From Candidatus Poribacteria bacterium (GTDB taxonomy: Bacteria; Poribacteria; WGA-4E; WGA-3G), in NCBI GenBank assembly GCA_958295945.1, contig OY282386.1, forward strand, positions 620,001 to 684,000: a stretch of 64,000 nucleotides of DNA, in the 5' to 3' direction. Below, one piece after another: positions 41,452 to 50,561 of this stretch. Each line of letters begins with the position of its first letter. Positions within the stretch are counted from its first letter, which is position 1. The position numbers were made by a program, and so were the translations under genes. Under the pieces are notes generated by a model. That model had not been told where the DNA came from, did not search any database, and saw only the letters and a program-made list of their open reading frames with translations.

Positions 41452-44307
41452 ATGCATTTCAAGTTTTTATGTGTTACAGTCGGATTCTTAATAAATTTTT
41501 GTATCTCTGGTTTTTCACAACAACCCACTGAGTTTAAACATGGTGGTTCTATTCAAGCGATCGAATTCTCCCCTGTAGATGCCTCGCTTGTTGCAAGTGC
41601 CAGTGATGATCCTGCAATCAAACTATGGGATTTGCAAAGTAGCACCGCAACAACCCTTATAGGACATACAGGTAAAGTCAATTCTGTATCCTTTTCACCG
41701 GATGGAAAATTGCTCGTGAGTGGCGGCAATGATCGCGTCTTGAAACTTTGGGATGTCCATCTGAAACAAAATATCGCCACATTAAAACATATTCCAGCAG
41801 GAGCAGGGCCTTCACAAATCAATTCTGTAGTCTTTTCACCCGATGGAAAGATGTTTGCAAGCGCAGGGTATCAAAGTGTCAAATTATGGGATGTTGCTAA
41901 CCGTAGAGAGATCAGAACACTTAAATATGACGACTGGGTTCACGCGATAGCTTTTTCACCTAATGGACACCTCCTCGCTGCTGTAGACGGAAAACGTATG
42001 AAGATATGGGATGTAAAGAAACAACAAATTATTGCACGGCTGGAAGGTGATATAAACTGGATCGGTGCCATCGCCTTTTCGCCAGATAATCAAACCTTTG
42101 CGAGTGGTGGGTCCGAAGGGAATATTAAATTATGGTCGGTGTCGAATTGGAAGGAAATCGGAAATATTAAAGATGTTTCGTCGGTATCGGACCTTGCCTT
42201 TTCACCGGACGGCAAGTACCTTGCAAGTGCGGGGCATGCAGTAAACTTATGGTCTGTTCAAAACGGGAAAAGGGTTACTTCATTTACAGGACACACCGGT
42301 TGGGTTATGGAAGCCGCTTTTTCACCGGAAGGAACTACCATTGTAAGCGGATGTCTTGATGATGGAACACTTCGGGTACAGGAGTTCACCAAACATGAGA
42401 TCACGAAACATAAAATATCACAGGGCACACCGAATACCGTCCGATTGATCTACTTCCTTCCAAGCGATCGTCCATCACAACCGGACATAGACGCAAAGTT
42501 AGATCAGTTGATTAAGAACGTCCAGCAAATTTACGCCTCACAGATGGAATACCACGGGTTCGGTAGAAAAACTTTTAAGTTTGAAACTGACGCTACTGAG
42601 AAAGCGATGGTCCATCATGTGAAAGGTAAGTTTAAAGATGAATATTATCAAAAAAAGTCTGGGAATATCTGGTACGAAATTGATAAGCAGTTTGACACAT
42701 ACAACAACATCTATCTCGCTGCTTTAGATAGTAGCGTAGAACTCTTGGACGGTTTTGCCTGTGGGTTTGGTGGAACACGTGGTGATTTTGGTGGAACAGT
42801 ACTCATTCCTGCTTCAGGGCAATGTTTTAATGATATTGCTGTGACCGTGCATGAACTCGGTCATGCTTTCGGATTAACACATGATTATCGCAACAATTTA
42901 AAGCAGTGGGTGGATTTATATACGAGTGAACCGATGACGACATCTTTCTGTGCTGCACAGTGGTTGGATGTCCACCGCTACTTCAATACTTATGAGACCG
43001 ACTCTAACCAGTCCACAACAATTCAGATGGCAACCCCAACCCGTGTAACCGCAACTCATAGTGTACGTCTCCGATTTAACGTAACTGATTCTGATGGACT
43101 TCATCAGGCACAATTTCTTATTCCTGAATCTCATAAATCTCCTTTCTCAAAATTGCATGATTTTAAAGCCTTGGATGGAAAAAAAGATACTGTTGACTTT
43201 GTTACAACACAATTGACCTCAAAGACGACTTCTATACGGTTACGTGTAATAGATAAACGGGGATATTTCACGGAGCAGGCGTTTCCGATCACGATGACTT
43301 CTCTGCTTCCACTCCCTAAAGATGTGTCAATACCGGATGCTAACTTAGCGGCTGCGATACGCAAAGCAGTCGGGCTGTCACCACAAGATTCTATCACACA
43401 ATTGGATATGCTTAACTTATTCGGGCTTAATCCGCACGGAAATTTTGATGTCAGCAACCAAGGGATAACTGACCTTACCGGCATTGAATATGCAATAAAT
43501 TTAACGAGTTTAAATCTCGGTAGGAATCAGATCCGTGACATTGGGCCGCTTGCAAAAATGAAAAATTTGCGTATTTTAAGAGTTAATGGAAATCAAATTA
43601 CAGATGTTAAACCGCTTACGGACCTGACAAACTTAAGAGAATTATCGGTAACAAACAATCCGGTTGAAGATATGTCGCCTATCCGCGTGCTGCTTGAAAA
43701 GACACCTGATGTTCGCCTTGATGTGTGGCATCTTATCTATCCAAGAGCAGACAAAATTACCGGTCCGTGGCTATGGATGATCGCACCAACAAAACCCGGT
43801 CAAAGTAGTGCAAATTCCATTGATATCGATTCACTTGCTACCTTTAGTAAGGGCAGTGTAACTGAAGACACCATTGCAAAAAAAGGTGCGAAAAAACATG
43901 ATGTCATTGGCGATTATGTTTGGACACCTGCAAATATTTCTGGCATCAGTTATAACAATGTCAATGAACTTGTCAATAGTATCGATTTCATACGCGGTAG
44001 GAATACAAAAACTAAGACAGAAGATGTTTATATGAAGGACCATTCCACTTACGCACTCATAACCCTTAATTCTGAGACAGAGCAACCTGATGTGAGAATG
44101 TTTGTTAGTAGTGATGATGCCATCAAGGTGTGGCTCAACGGTAAAGTGGTTTTTAGAAAAGCTATCAACCGAGGTGCTGAAAATTTTTACAATAGTTTCA
44201 AGGTTGATTTAAAAGCGGCAGATAATCTTTTACTGGTTAAAGTTTGTCAGAGTGGTGATAATAGGAGCATTTTTGTTGGCATTGATGCGGATATAACTAC
44301 GAAATAA
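41452..44307 (+). CDS. Secreted WD40 - zinc metalloprotease - LRR multidomain protein
   Basis: 951 residues; ATG at 41452 with GGAG 7 nt upstream. Signal peptide (1-22). Residues 25-320 form about seven WD40 blades (for example FSPDGKLLVSGGNDRVLKLWD). Next is a metzincin-like domain with HELGHAFGLTH (467-477), the HExxHxxGxxH zinc motif. About 665-745 are leucine-rich repeats of the internalin type (LTSLNLGRNQIRDIGPLAKM). The C-terminus has a beta-rich domain with SDDAIKVWLNGKVV, resembling ligand-binding jelly rolls. This combination suggests an extracellular protease guided by binding modules; the target is unknown. Confidence 0.88.
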   Translation: MHFKFLCVTVGFLINFCISGFSQQPTEFKHGGSIQAIEFSPVDASLVASASDDPAIKLWDLQSSTATTLIGHTGKVNSVSFSPDGKLLVSGGNDRVLKLWDVHLKQNIATLKHIPAGAGPSQINSVVFSPDGKMFASAGYQSVKLWDVANRREIRTLKYDDWVHAIAFSPNGHLLAAVDGKRMKIWDVKKQQIIARLEGDINWIGAIAFSPDNQTFASGGSEGNIKLWSVSNWKEIGNIKDVSSVSDLAFSPDGKYLASAGHAVNLWSVQNGKRVTSFTGHTGWVMEAAFSPEGTTIVSGCLDDGTLRVQEFTKHEITKHKISQGTPNTVRLIYFLPSDRPSQPDIDAKLDQLIKNVQQIYASQMEYHGFGRKTFKFETDATEKAMVHHVKGKFKDEYYQKKSGNIWYEIDKQFDTYNNIYLAALDSSVELLDGFACGFGGTRGDFGGTVLIPASGQCFNDIAVTVHELGHAFGLTHDYRNNLKQWVDLYTSEPMTTSFCAAQWLDVHRYFNTYETDSNQSTTIQMATPTRVTATHSVRLRFNVTDSDGLHQAQFLIPESHKSPFSKLHDFKALDGKKDTVDFVTTQLTSKTTSIRLRVIDKRGYFTEQAFPITMTSLLPLPKDVSIPDANLAAAIRKAVGLSPQDSITQLDMLNLFGLNPHGNFDVSNQGITDLTGIEYAINLTSLNLGRNQIRDIGPLAKMKNLRILRVNGNQITDVKPLTDLTNLRELSVTNNPVEDMSPIRVLLEKTPDVRLDVWHLIYPRADKITGPWLWMIAPTKPGQSSANSIDIDSLATFSKGSVTEDTIAKKGAKKHDVIGDYVWTPANISGISYNNVNELVNSIDFIRGRNTKTKTEDVYMKDHSTYALITLNSETEQPDVRMFVSSDDAIKVWLNGKVVFRKAINRGAENFYNSFKVDLKAADNLLLVKVCQSGDNRSIFVGIDADITTK

Positions 44308-44326
44308 CGGAGATATATTTCCTAAA

Positions 44327-44446
44327 ATGGTTGCTGCTTATGTCAATGAGAATACAGATGCCGGCGGGTTCGTAGGCACATCCAGCATTGAACGGTTTGC
44401 TTGTGAGGTGAGTATTCCACAGGTTACGGCTTCGTTTAAGGAATGA
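44327..44446 (+). pseudogene. Duplicated 3' fragment of the PEP-hydrolase gene
   Basis: Reads VNENTDAGGFVGTSSIERFA and on, against INEHTDTVGFVGASSIERFA in the intact gene at 40615-41436, and ends SFKE like SFKD. Only about 39 codons remain, opening MVAAY. It lies just after the WD40-protease gene, so that gene is bracketed by the intact 3' end and this copy. Confidence 0.85.
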
Positions 44447-44508
44447 AAATCGGCCAATGTAATCTGAAAAGCTATGTGCCCTGGGATATTGAAAGGAGAA
44501 CGCTCATC

Positions 44509-44658
44509 ATGGATTGGGATAGCGGCATTGTCAATGACCCAAACGGTTGGTTTGCTGACCCTCGGGATTTGGTTGCGGCAATTAAGCGTATTGTTTATGT
44601 GAGTGTGGAATCTGCTCGGATTGTTGATGGACTGCCTGGGGAGATTACAACAAAGTAA
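44509..44658 (+). CDS. Short uncharacterised protein
   Basis: 49 residues; ATG at 44509 with AAAGGAG 10 nt upstream. It has no recognised family. The WFADPRDLVAAIKRIVYVSVESARIVDGLPG stretch looks like a piece of a folded helix-rich domain, so it may be the C-terminus of a lost gene rather than a full protein. It lies between the duplicated fragment and the next operon. Confidence 0.4.
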   Translation: MDWDSGIVNDPNGWFADPRDLVAAIKRIVYVSVESARIVDGLPGEITTK

Positions 44659-44706
44659 TTGCCTAAAAAACTTACTACAACATTTATATCTTAGAAAGGA
44701 AGAATT

Positions 44707-45288
44707 ATGTTACCCGATTTTCTCAAAACAAAAGAAAAACTTGGAAAAATGCTCAAATTTGAAATGAAAAAAGCCCACTCCCGACATTTGGGTCCGTTTG
44801 CTGATTCCCCCAAGACGATTATTCATGAAGGAAAAAAAGTAATTATGATTCGAGCTGATGGTTCAACCGATGAAATGAATATGAAAAAAGCGGAGACAGA
44901 AATAGAGATTAAAATAGAAGAAATAGAAGAAATGACTCACATGAAAGTGCTTGACAAAATTGATACTATGGCAAGAGAATTGGCTAAACAAATGGCAAAA
45001 ATAGGCTATAAAGTTATAGAAAGAGCAACTGAAGAAGTTGGGAATGTCGTTTCTGTTGATGGCACTATTTCATTGAATGATTTTTGGGAGTTATACGAAA
45101 AAATGCACATAGATTTTAATGAAGAAGGACAACCGAGCGGATTGAGGCTTGTTGCACACCCAAGTATGTCCTCAGAACTTGAAGAGATTTATTCACAAAT
45201 TGAGTCTCACCCCCGTTATCAAGAGATTATGGAACGAAAAAGGGAGGAATCGCGTGTTAGAGAAAATAATAGAGCACTGGTTGGATAA
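44707..45288 (+). CDS. Uncharacterised helical protein, first gene of a nuclease operon
   Basis: 193 residues with AAAGGA before the ATG. No family recognised. It is charged, with a coiled-coil-like stretch (about 60-120, KKAETEIEIKIEEIEEMTHM) and a C-terminal helix. The 3' end overlaps the next gene by 35 bp, indicating coupled translation. Genes in order: this protein, a PD-(D/E)XK-like nuclease, an AlbA/Schlafen-type protein. Role unknown. Confidence 0.7.
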   Translation: MLPDFLKTKEKLGKMLKFEMKKAHSRHLGPFADSPKTIIHEGKKVIMIRADGSTDEMNMKKAETEIEIKIEEIEEMTHMKVLDKIDTMARELAKQMAKIGYKVIERATEEVGNVVSVDGTISLNDFWELYEKMHIDFNEEGQPSGLRLVAHPSMSSELEEIYSQIESHPRYQEIMERKREESRVRENNRALVG

Positions 45289-46882
45289 AGCAACCGAACT
45301 ATCATATCAACAACCTTTCTGTTATATGCTTTCTGTTGAAGGGTATACTATAATTCATTCAACAAGACATGCTGCTATGGAACTCGGGGTGGACATTATA
45401 GCCATAGCACCCGATGAAACGCCTTGTGCCTTTCAGTTGAAAACAGGCAACATCTCCTTGAAGAAATGGAGAGATGAGGTTGGTCCACAAATAGATGATT
45501 TGGTATGTGGTCAACTTAATCACCCATCAATTGATACCTCAAAATATCATAGATCATATTTTGTGACAAATGGAAGAATTGAGGAAGAAGTCAGCCGTGC
45601 AATAGATGATAGAAATCGAGCATGGAAGAACCAAAACCAATCCTACCGACGTTTAGAAACTATCGTTCGCGGAGAACTTTTTGAGAAAGCTAAGAGATTA
45701 GAAACTGATCTGTGGCCATCGGAATTAACTGATGTTAAGACACTACTCGAAATGTTCCTTGAAAATGGCGAAGGCACCCTTCCAAAGCAAAAACTTGCAT
45801 CTCTTTTTGATTCTACTTTTCCATTAAAGCACCTTAAGAATGGAAAAAAACCTACCAAAAAACACTGTGAACGTGTTATAGCAAGTGCCGGACTTTTATG
45901 TGCAATTGCAGCTTCAAGTTATTCTAATAAGAATAACCACGTAGCCGAAATAGAGGCTTGGATGCTCTATATCGCTTATATATTTGCACTTGTTGAAAGA
46001 TGGGATCTTTCCGTTAAAACATACGAAAATGGACTCAACATAGCGAAACAATCCATCTACGACTCTTTGACAAATCTCTATAATGAAGTGAAAGAACGAA
46101 AAAACCTTATTGAAGGTGACCTATTCGCTGATTTCTATGTTTATAGAGTACGCATGACATGGTTGTTAGGACTGATGAGTATCTATGCATTGTGGCGGCA
46201 CAGCAATGAAGAACCTAAAGATGAAGTAGACGATTTTCTTCAAGACTTTTGTAAGGAAAAACAGCACCTATTAGAGTTATGGGGAGAAGCAGCAATTCCT
46301 CAATTTCTCGCCTTTCTCTGGTATTTTCGCAGAATTAATGCGACGATGGGACCGAACGTTTTTCTTTGCCATCTGATTTCAACGATATGCCAACGAAATG
46401 GACCAAACTCAAGATCCTTTTTAGCGAACCCTTACTATGAAGCAGATGATATTCTTCCTCATACTCTTGGACTCAGTGAGGATCCTTTAGAGGATACTTT
46501 CAAAGGCAGCTCTTACACCTTGGAAGGACTTGTACATCTATTTGTTCGTAGAAACTGGAAGCAAACCATGAAAGATCTTTGGCCTGGGGTTACAAAATTA
46601 GCATCCATAACCTATAAGCCCGATAACTCATGGGATTTTTATAGATGGATGAATAAAAATGAAGGTGAAAGATATGATGTGTATCCTAAACCAATGCAGG
46701 AATGGGATGATTTAAAAAAGTTATCTTTTGAGTCTGAGGGTGCATGCATACCGCCAACTATTAAGGATCATCCTATTCTTCTATTACTTTTCTTATGTGT
46801 ATATCCACACAGAATGAATGCAGAAATTATGAGATGGTTGGATACACAAATGAAAGATATATCAAGACCATCTATTTCCTAA
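45254..46882 (+). CDS. Restriction endonuclease-like (PD-(D/E)XK) protein
   Basis: 542 residues from the GTG at 45254, which follows a strong GGGAGG. Near the N-terminus EGYTIIHSTRHAAMELGVDIIAI and CAFQLKTGNI give the D...QxK core of Mrr-like nucleases. The remaining 450 residues are mostly helical with no family I recognise, possibly a sensor or target-binding part. No membrane segments. It starts within the preceding gene and ends 10 bp before the AlbA-domain gene. Confidence 0.7.
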   Translation: MLEKIIEHWLDKATELSYQQPFCYMLSVEGYTIIHSTRHAAMELGVDIIAIAPDETPCAFQLKTGNISLKKWRDEVGPQIDDLVCGQLNHPSIDTSKYHRSYFVTNGRIEEEVSRAIDDRNRAWKNQNQSYRRLETIVRGELFEKAKRLETDLWPSELTDVKTLLEMFLENGEGTLPKQKLASLFDSTFPLKHLKNGKKPTKKHCERVIASAGLLCAIAASSYSNKNNHVAEIEAWMLYIAYIFALVERWDLSVKTYENGLNIAKQSIYDSLTNLYNEVKERKNLIEGDLFADFYVYRVRMTWLLGLMSIYALWRHSNEEPKDEVDDFLQDFCKEKQHLLELWGEAAIPQFLAFLWYFRRINATMGPNVFLCHLISTICQRNGPNSRSFLANPYYEADDILPHTLGLSEDPLEDTFKGSSYTLEGLVHLFVRRNWKQTMKDLWPGVTKLASITYKPDNSWDFYRWMNKNEGERYDVYPKPMQEWDDLKKLSFESEGACIPPTIKDHPILLLLFLCVYPHRMNAEIMRWLDTQMKDISRPSIS

Positions 46883-46892
46883 GGGTAGATCA

Positions 46893-47288
46893 ATGTATAC
46901 TAACCGAACCGAACTGATTGAAAAGATTATGCTTGGTGAAGACACAACAATTGAATTCAAAAGAGAGATGCCTCACAGAAACAGTTTGGCAGACGAGATC
47001 GCTGCTTTTGCAAACGCCCAAGGCGGTGTCCTACTTATCGGCGTTGACGACTATAGGGAAATTGTTGGAATTGAACTGCAAAAATTGGATGGTGTAGAGA
47101 AAACGGTTGTTGAAATATGCGATGACTGGATTGAACCCGCTGTTGACTTTTTCACAGAAAAAATGCGGATTGATGGTAAAAACCTACTAAAAATAGAGAT
47201 CCCGCAAAGCTTTTTTGTTCACAAGACTCATAACGGGTATTACACGCGTCAAGAAAAACCAAAAAAGAGATGTCAACACAACAGTTAG
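46893..47288 (+). CDS. AlbA_2 (Schlafen-type) domain protein, 5' part of a frameshifted gene
   Basis: 131 residues. TTIEFKREMPHRNSLADEIAAFANAQGGVLLIGVDD is the AlbA_2/Schlafen signature, found in putative transcriptional regulators of COG2865. In relatives a GYY-R segment continues directly into the downstream domain. Here the zero frame ends shortly after, at 47288, and the next gene overlaps in the -1 frame. The A AAA AAG heptamer at 47261-47267 is in the phase needed for -1 slippage. Confidence 0.85.
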   Translation: MYTNRTELIEKIMLGEDTTIEFKREMPHRNSLADEIAAFANAQGGVLLIGVDDYREIVGIELQKLDGVEKTVVEICDDWIEPAVDFFTEKMRIDGKNLLKIEIPQSFFVHKTHNGYYTRQEKPKKRCQHNS

Positions 47289-47298
47289 CCCAACTGTT
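47261..47298 (+). promoter_or_regulatory. Candidate -1 ribosomal frameshift site
   Basis: A AAA AAG (47261-47267) is in the correct zero-frame phase. Twelve bases later AACAGTT AGCCC AACTGTT (47280-47298) can form a 7-bp hairpin. A shift here yields KKEMSTQQLAQLFQ, matching the family junction. A single-base assembly error or mutation in the A run would give the same appearance. Confidence 0.45.
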
Positions 47299-48106
47299 TC
47301 AAATCCGTTCACAACCGCGCAAAACTCATTTTGACGCACTACCCGTACCTAATACGTATAGAAGAACATTAAGGCAATCGCTATACCGTAGATTTATCAC
47401 AGAAGGTGCCCTTGAAGATGTGATAGAAGACCTACTTTTGAAAAGAAGTTTACTTGTTCAAGAAGGTCAAGAGATTCGCGCTTCTGTAGCTGGGGTTTTG
47501 ATGTGTCATGACACACCCGATAATTATCTCTATAACAGTTTTATTCAAGCCGTTTATTATAGGAGTACAGAAAAAGATGCTAACTACCAAATTGATGCCA
47601 AAGATTTTAAGGGCCCCCTTGACCAACAGATTATAGATGCCTTTAAATTTGTCCAAAAACACAATGAGGTATCAGCGCGTAAGGACATTGGTAGGATAGA
47701 CCAACCTCAATACAGCATGCGCGCCGTTTTTGAGGCAATCGTTAACGCAGTTGTACATAGAGATTATTCAAAAAGCGTTTCCAAAATTCGACTGTTCATG
47801 TTTACGGATCGACTTGAGTTGTATTCTCCAGGTGCCTTAGCAAATACTGTGACAATTGATAAGTTACGTTATAGTCAAGCCACGCGTAATGAACTCTTAT
47901 CTCGTTTACTTTCGGAAATTACTTTAGATGATATAGGAAAACAGGTGAAGCGGCACCACTTTTTAGAACGACGGGGCGAAGGCGTGGGAATCATTCTAAA
48001 CGAAAGCGAACAATTGAGTGGGAAAACACCTGTCTATGAACTTTTTAACGAAGAATTACGCTTGACAATATTTGCAGCAAAATCTCTTCAAAAAGACAAC
48101 GAGTAA
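47270..48106 (+). CDS. C-terminal ATPase-like part of the AlbA/Schlafen-type regulator
   Basis: 278 residues from ATG 47270. STQQLAQLFQIRSQ is the normal continuation of AlbA_2 proteins. MRAVFEAIVNAVVHRDYSK followed by IRLFMFTDRLELYSPG is the divergent HATPase_c_4 domain found in this family, which is described as putative ATP-dependent DNA-binding or RecG-like. With the upstream part it forms a full-length ~400-residue protein. It ends 15 bp before purL. Confidence 0.85.
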   Translation: MSTQQLAQLFQIRSQPRKTHFDALPVPNTYRRTLRQSLYRRFITEGALEDVIEDLLLKRSLLVQEGQEIRASVAGVLMCHDTPDNYLYNSFIQAVYYRSTEKDANYQIDAKDFKGPLDQQIIDAFKFVQKHNEVSARKDIGRIDQPQYSMRAVFEAIVNAVVHRDYSKSVSKIRLFMFTDRLELYSPGALANTVTIDKLRYSQATRNELLSRLLSEITLDDIGKQVKRHHFLERRGEGVGIILNESEQLSGKTPVYELFNEELRLTIFAAKSLQKDNE

Positions 48107-48121
48107 ATACCGGAGAAAGTA

Positions 48122-50518
48122 ATGTCCAATAAGGTAAATAAGTTTCAAATTCTGAATGCAGATGATGACGAATTGATGCGAATCAGTCAAGAAGGGACAC
48201 TGTCACTCAATTTGGATGAAATGCATGCAATACAGAAACATTTTTCTGAACTCCAACGTAATCCTACCGATGTAGAACTTGAAACCATCGCCCAAACCTG
48301 GTCTGAACATTGTGTTCACAAGACATTCAAGAGCCTTATTCTCTACTCTGAAGAAGGTAAGGAAACAGAAGAAATTGATGGTCTGTTCCCAACTTACATT
48401 CAACGTGCAACGGAAGTGATAGACAAACCTTGGTGTGTCTCGGTCTTTTCTGATAATGCAGGAATTATAGAATTTGATGATAAATACAATCTTGTTTTCA
48501 AAGTGGAAACACATAATCACCCTTCCGCAATAGAGCCTTATGGCGGTGCAGGTACCGGCATTGGTGGCGTTATCAGAGATTCTCTCGGAACAGGACTGGG
48601 AGCAAAACCCATCTTAAACACAGATGTATTCTGTTTCGGCTTACCAGATACACCCTACAATAAATTACCCAAAGGAACTCTCCATCCGAAACGCGTATTT
48701 AATGGCGTTGTTTCTGGTGTTCGTGATTATGGCAACCGAATGGGTATTCCAACGGCAAACGGTGCAATCTTATTTGATTCTCGTTATACTGCTAACCCTC
48801 TTGTCTTTTGTGGTAATGTTGGACTTATTCCCAGAGATAGATGTGATAAATCCGTTGAACCCGGTGATTTAATCGTTGCATTAGGTGGCCGGACAGGACG
48901 CGATGGGATCCACGGTGCGACCTTTTCCTCAGCAGAACTGGATGATACATCTGAAAACCTCGGAAGTGTCGTTCAAATTGGCAATCCAATTATGGAAAAG
49001 AAGATTGTCGATGCCTTGTTACAAGCACGAGATCAAAACCTGTTCCGCTCCATAACAGATTGTGGAGCTGGCGGATTCTCATCTGCTGTTGGAGAGATGG
49101 GAGAGGGGACAGGAGCAGAAGTACATCTGGAACGTGTCCCTTTGAAATATGAAGGTCTTGCCCCTTGGGAAATTTGGTTGTCAGAGGCACAAGAAAGAAT
49201 GGTTATTGCTGTGCCTCCTGATAATTTAGATAGACTCCAGGAGATTTGTGATGCTGAGATGGTTGATGCTACTGTTCTCGGTAGTTTTACAGATTCTCAT
49301 AGATTGCAGGTCTTATATGAAGGTGAGACGGTCGCCGATTTAGACATGAAATTTCTTCACAAAGGACTACCGCAACATGTTAAGAAGGCAACGTGGCAAA
49401 TACCTCAGCATAAAGAGATGCAGTCGCGTGATAAGGAAACCGAGGACTATGCCGATGACCTTTGCCAACTCCTCGCAAGTCCAAATATAGCCAGCAAAGA
49501 ATCTGTCATCAGACAATACGACCACGAAGTACAAGGTGGAATAGTAATCAAACCACTGGTCGGTGTCAACAATGATGGTCCAAGTGATGCATGTATTGCC
49601 ACCCCAATTATTGGGAGTGAGAAGGCAGTCATTGTCTCAAATGGTATCAACCCCAAATATAGTGATGTTGACCCTTATATCAGTGCTGCATCTGCAATAG
49701 ATGAAGCACTACGGAACATCATCGCTGTCGGTGGAACACTTGAAAAGACAGCACTACTTGATAATTTCTGTTGGGGTAATCCTGATAAACCGGACCGGCT
49801 TGGTGCGTTAGTTCGTGCTGCAAAGGCATGCTATGACATTGCAACCGCTTATGGTACCCCCTACATATCGGGTAAAGATAGTCTCTACAATGAATATCGT
49901 GACACAACAACAGGTGAACAGCGCGCCATTCCATCGACGCTTCTCATATCCGCAATTTGCGTCATGCCAGACATTCGGAAAGCAGTGACAATGGATGTGA
50001 AATCACCGGAAAATCTTATCTATGTTGTTGGAAATACATACTCAGAATTGGGTGGTTCTCACTACTTTGATATACACGATTATATTGGCAACACCGCGCC
50101 TATTGTCCGCACAAATGAAGGCAAATTGACAATGGAAACGCTCAGTTCAGCAATCAACAAAGGTTTAGTCCGTTCTTGTCATGACTGTTCTGAAGGTGGT
50201 TTAGGTGTTGCTGCAGCTGAAATGGCATTTGCTGGCGGATATGGAATGTCGTTGAGTCTGACGAATGTGCCTACTGGTGAGGATATATCCTGTGATGATT
50301 TTCTGCTCTTTTCTGAGTCAAATAGTCGTTTCCTCGTTGAAATTGAACCTAAAAATCAGACAACATTTGAACATCACATGGAAGGTGTTCCAATCGGTTG
50401 TTTAGGTCAAGTTAAAGATTCACAAGCGTTTATTGTCCACGGGATAAATCAAAAACGTGTCATCAATTCATCAATTGAGACTCTCAAATCTGCCTGGCAA
50501 ACTCCATTGGTTCCGTAA
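48122..50518 (+). CDS. purL: Phosphoribosylformylglycinamidine synthase subunit PurL
   Basis: 798 residues, small (PurQ-dependent) PurL type. Begins with TWSEHCVHKTFKS, then KVETHNHPSAIEPYGGAGTGIGGVIRD and ITDCGAGGFSSAVGEMG, the standard active-site motifs. Makes FGAM in purine synthesis using ammonia from PurQ. GGAGAAAG lies ahead of the ATG. It is followed by purQ; purS was not found nearby. It is slightly longer than many PurL proteins because of the N-terminal extension. Confidence 0.96.
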   Translation: MSNKVNKFQILNADDDELMRISQEGTLSLNLDEMHAIQKHFSELQRNPTDVELETIAQTWSEHCVHKTFKSLILYSEEGKETEEIDGLFPTYIQRATEVIDKPWCVSVFSDNAGIIEFDDKYNLVFKVETHNHPSAIEPYGGAGTGIGGVIRDSLGTGLGAKPILNTDVFCFGLPDTPYNKLPKGTLHPKRVFNGVVSGVRDYGNRMGIPTANGAILFDSRYTANPLVFCGNVGLIPRDRCDKSVEPGDLIVALGGRTGRDGIHGATFSSAELDDTSENLGSVVQIGNPIMEKKIVDALLQARDQNLFRSITDCGAGGFSSAVGEMGEGTGAEVHLERVPLKYEGLAPWEIWLSEAQERMVIAVPPDNLDRLQEICDAEMVDATVLGSFTDSHRLQVLYEGETVADLDMKFLHKGLPQHVKKATWQIPQHKEMQSRDKETEDYADDLCQLLASPNIASKESVIRQYDHEVQGGIVIKPLVGVNNDGPSDACIATPIIGSEKAVIVSNGINPKYSDVDPYISAASAIDEALRNIIAVGGTLEKTALLDNFCWGNPDKPDRLGALVRAAKACYDIATAYGTPYISGKDSLYNEYRDTTTGEQRAIPSTLLISAICVMPDIRKAVTMDVKSPENLIYVVGNTYSELGGSHYFDIHDYIGNTAPIVRTNEGKLTMETLSSAINKGLVRSCHDCSEGGLGVAAAEMAFAGGYGMSLSLTNVPTGEDISCDDFLLFSESNSRFLVEIEPKNQTTFEHHMEGVPIGCLGQVKDSQAFIVHGINQKRVINSSIETLKSAWQTPLVP

Positions 50519-50561
50519 CTTAAGCGAAACACCTGTGTTTAATCTATAAAGGGAGAAAGAT

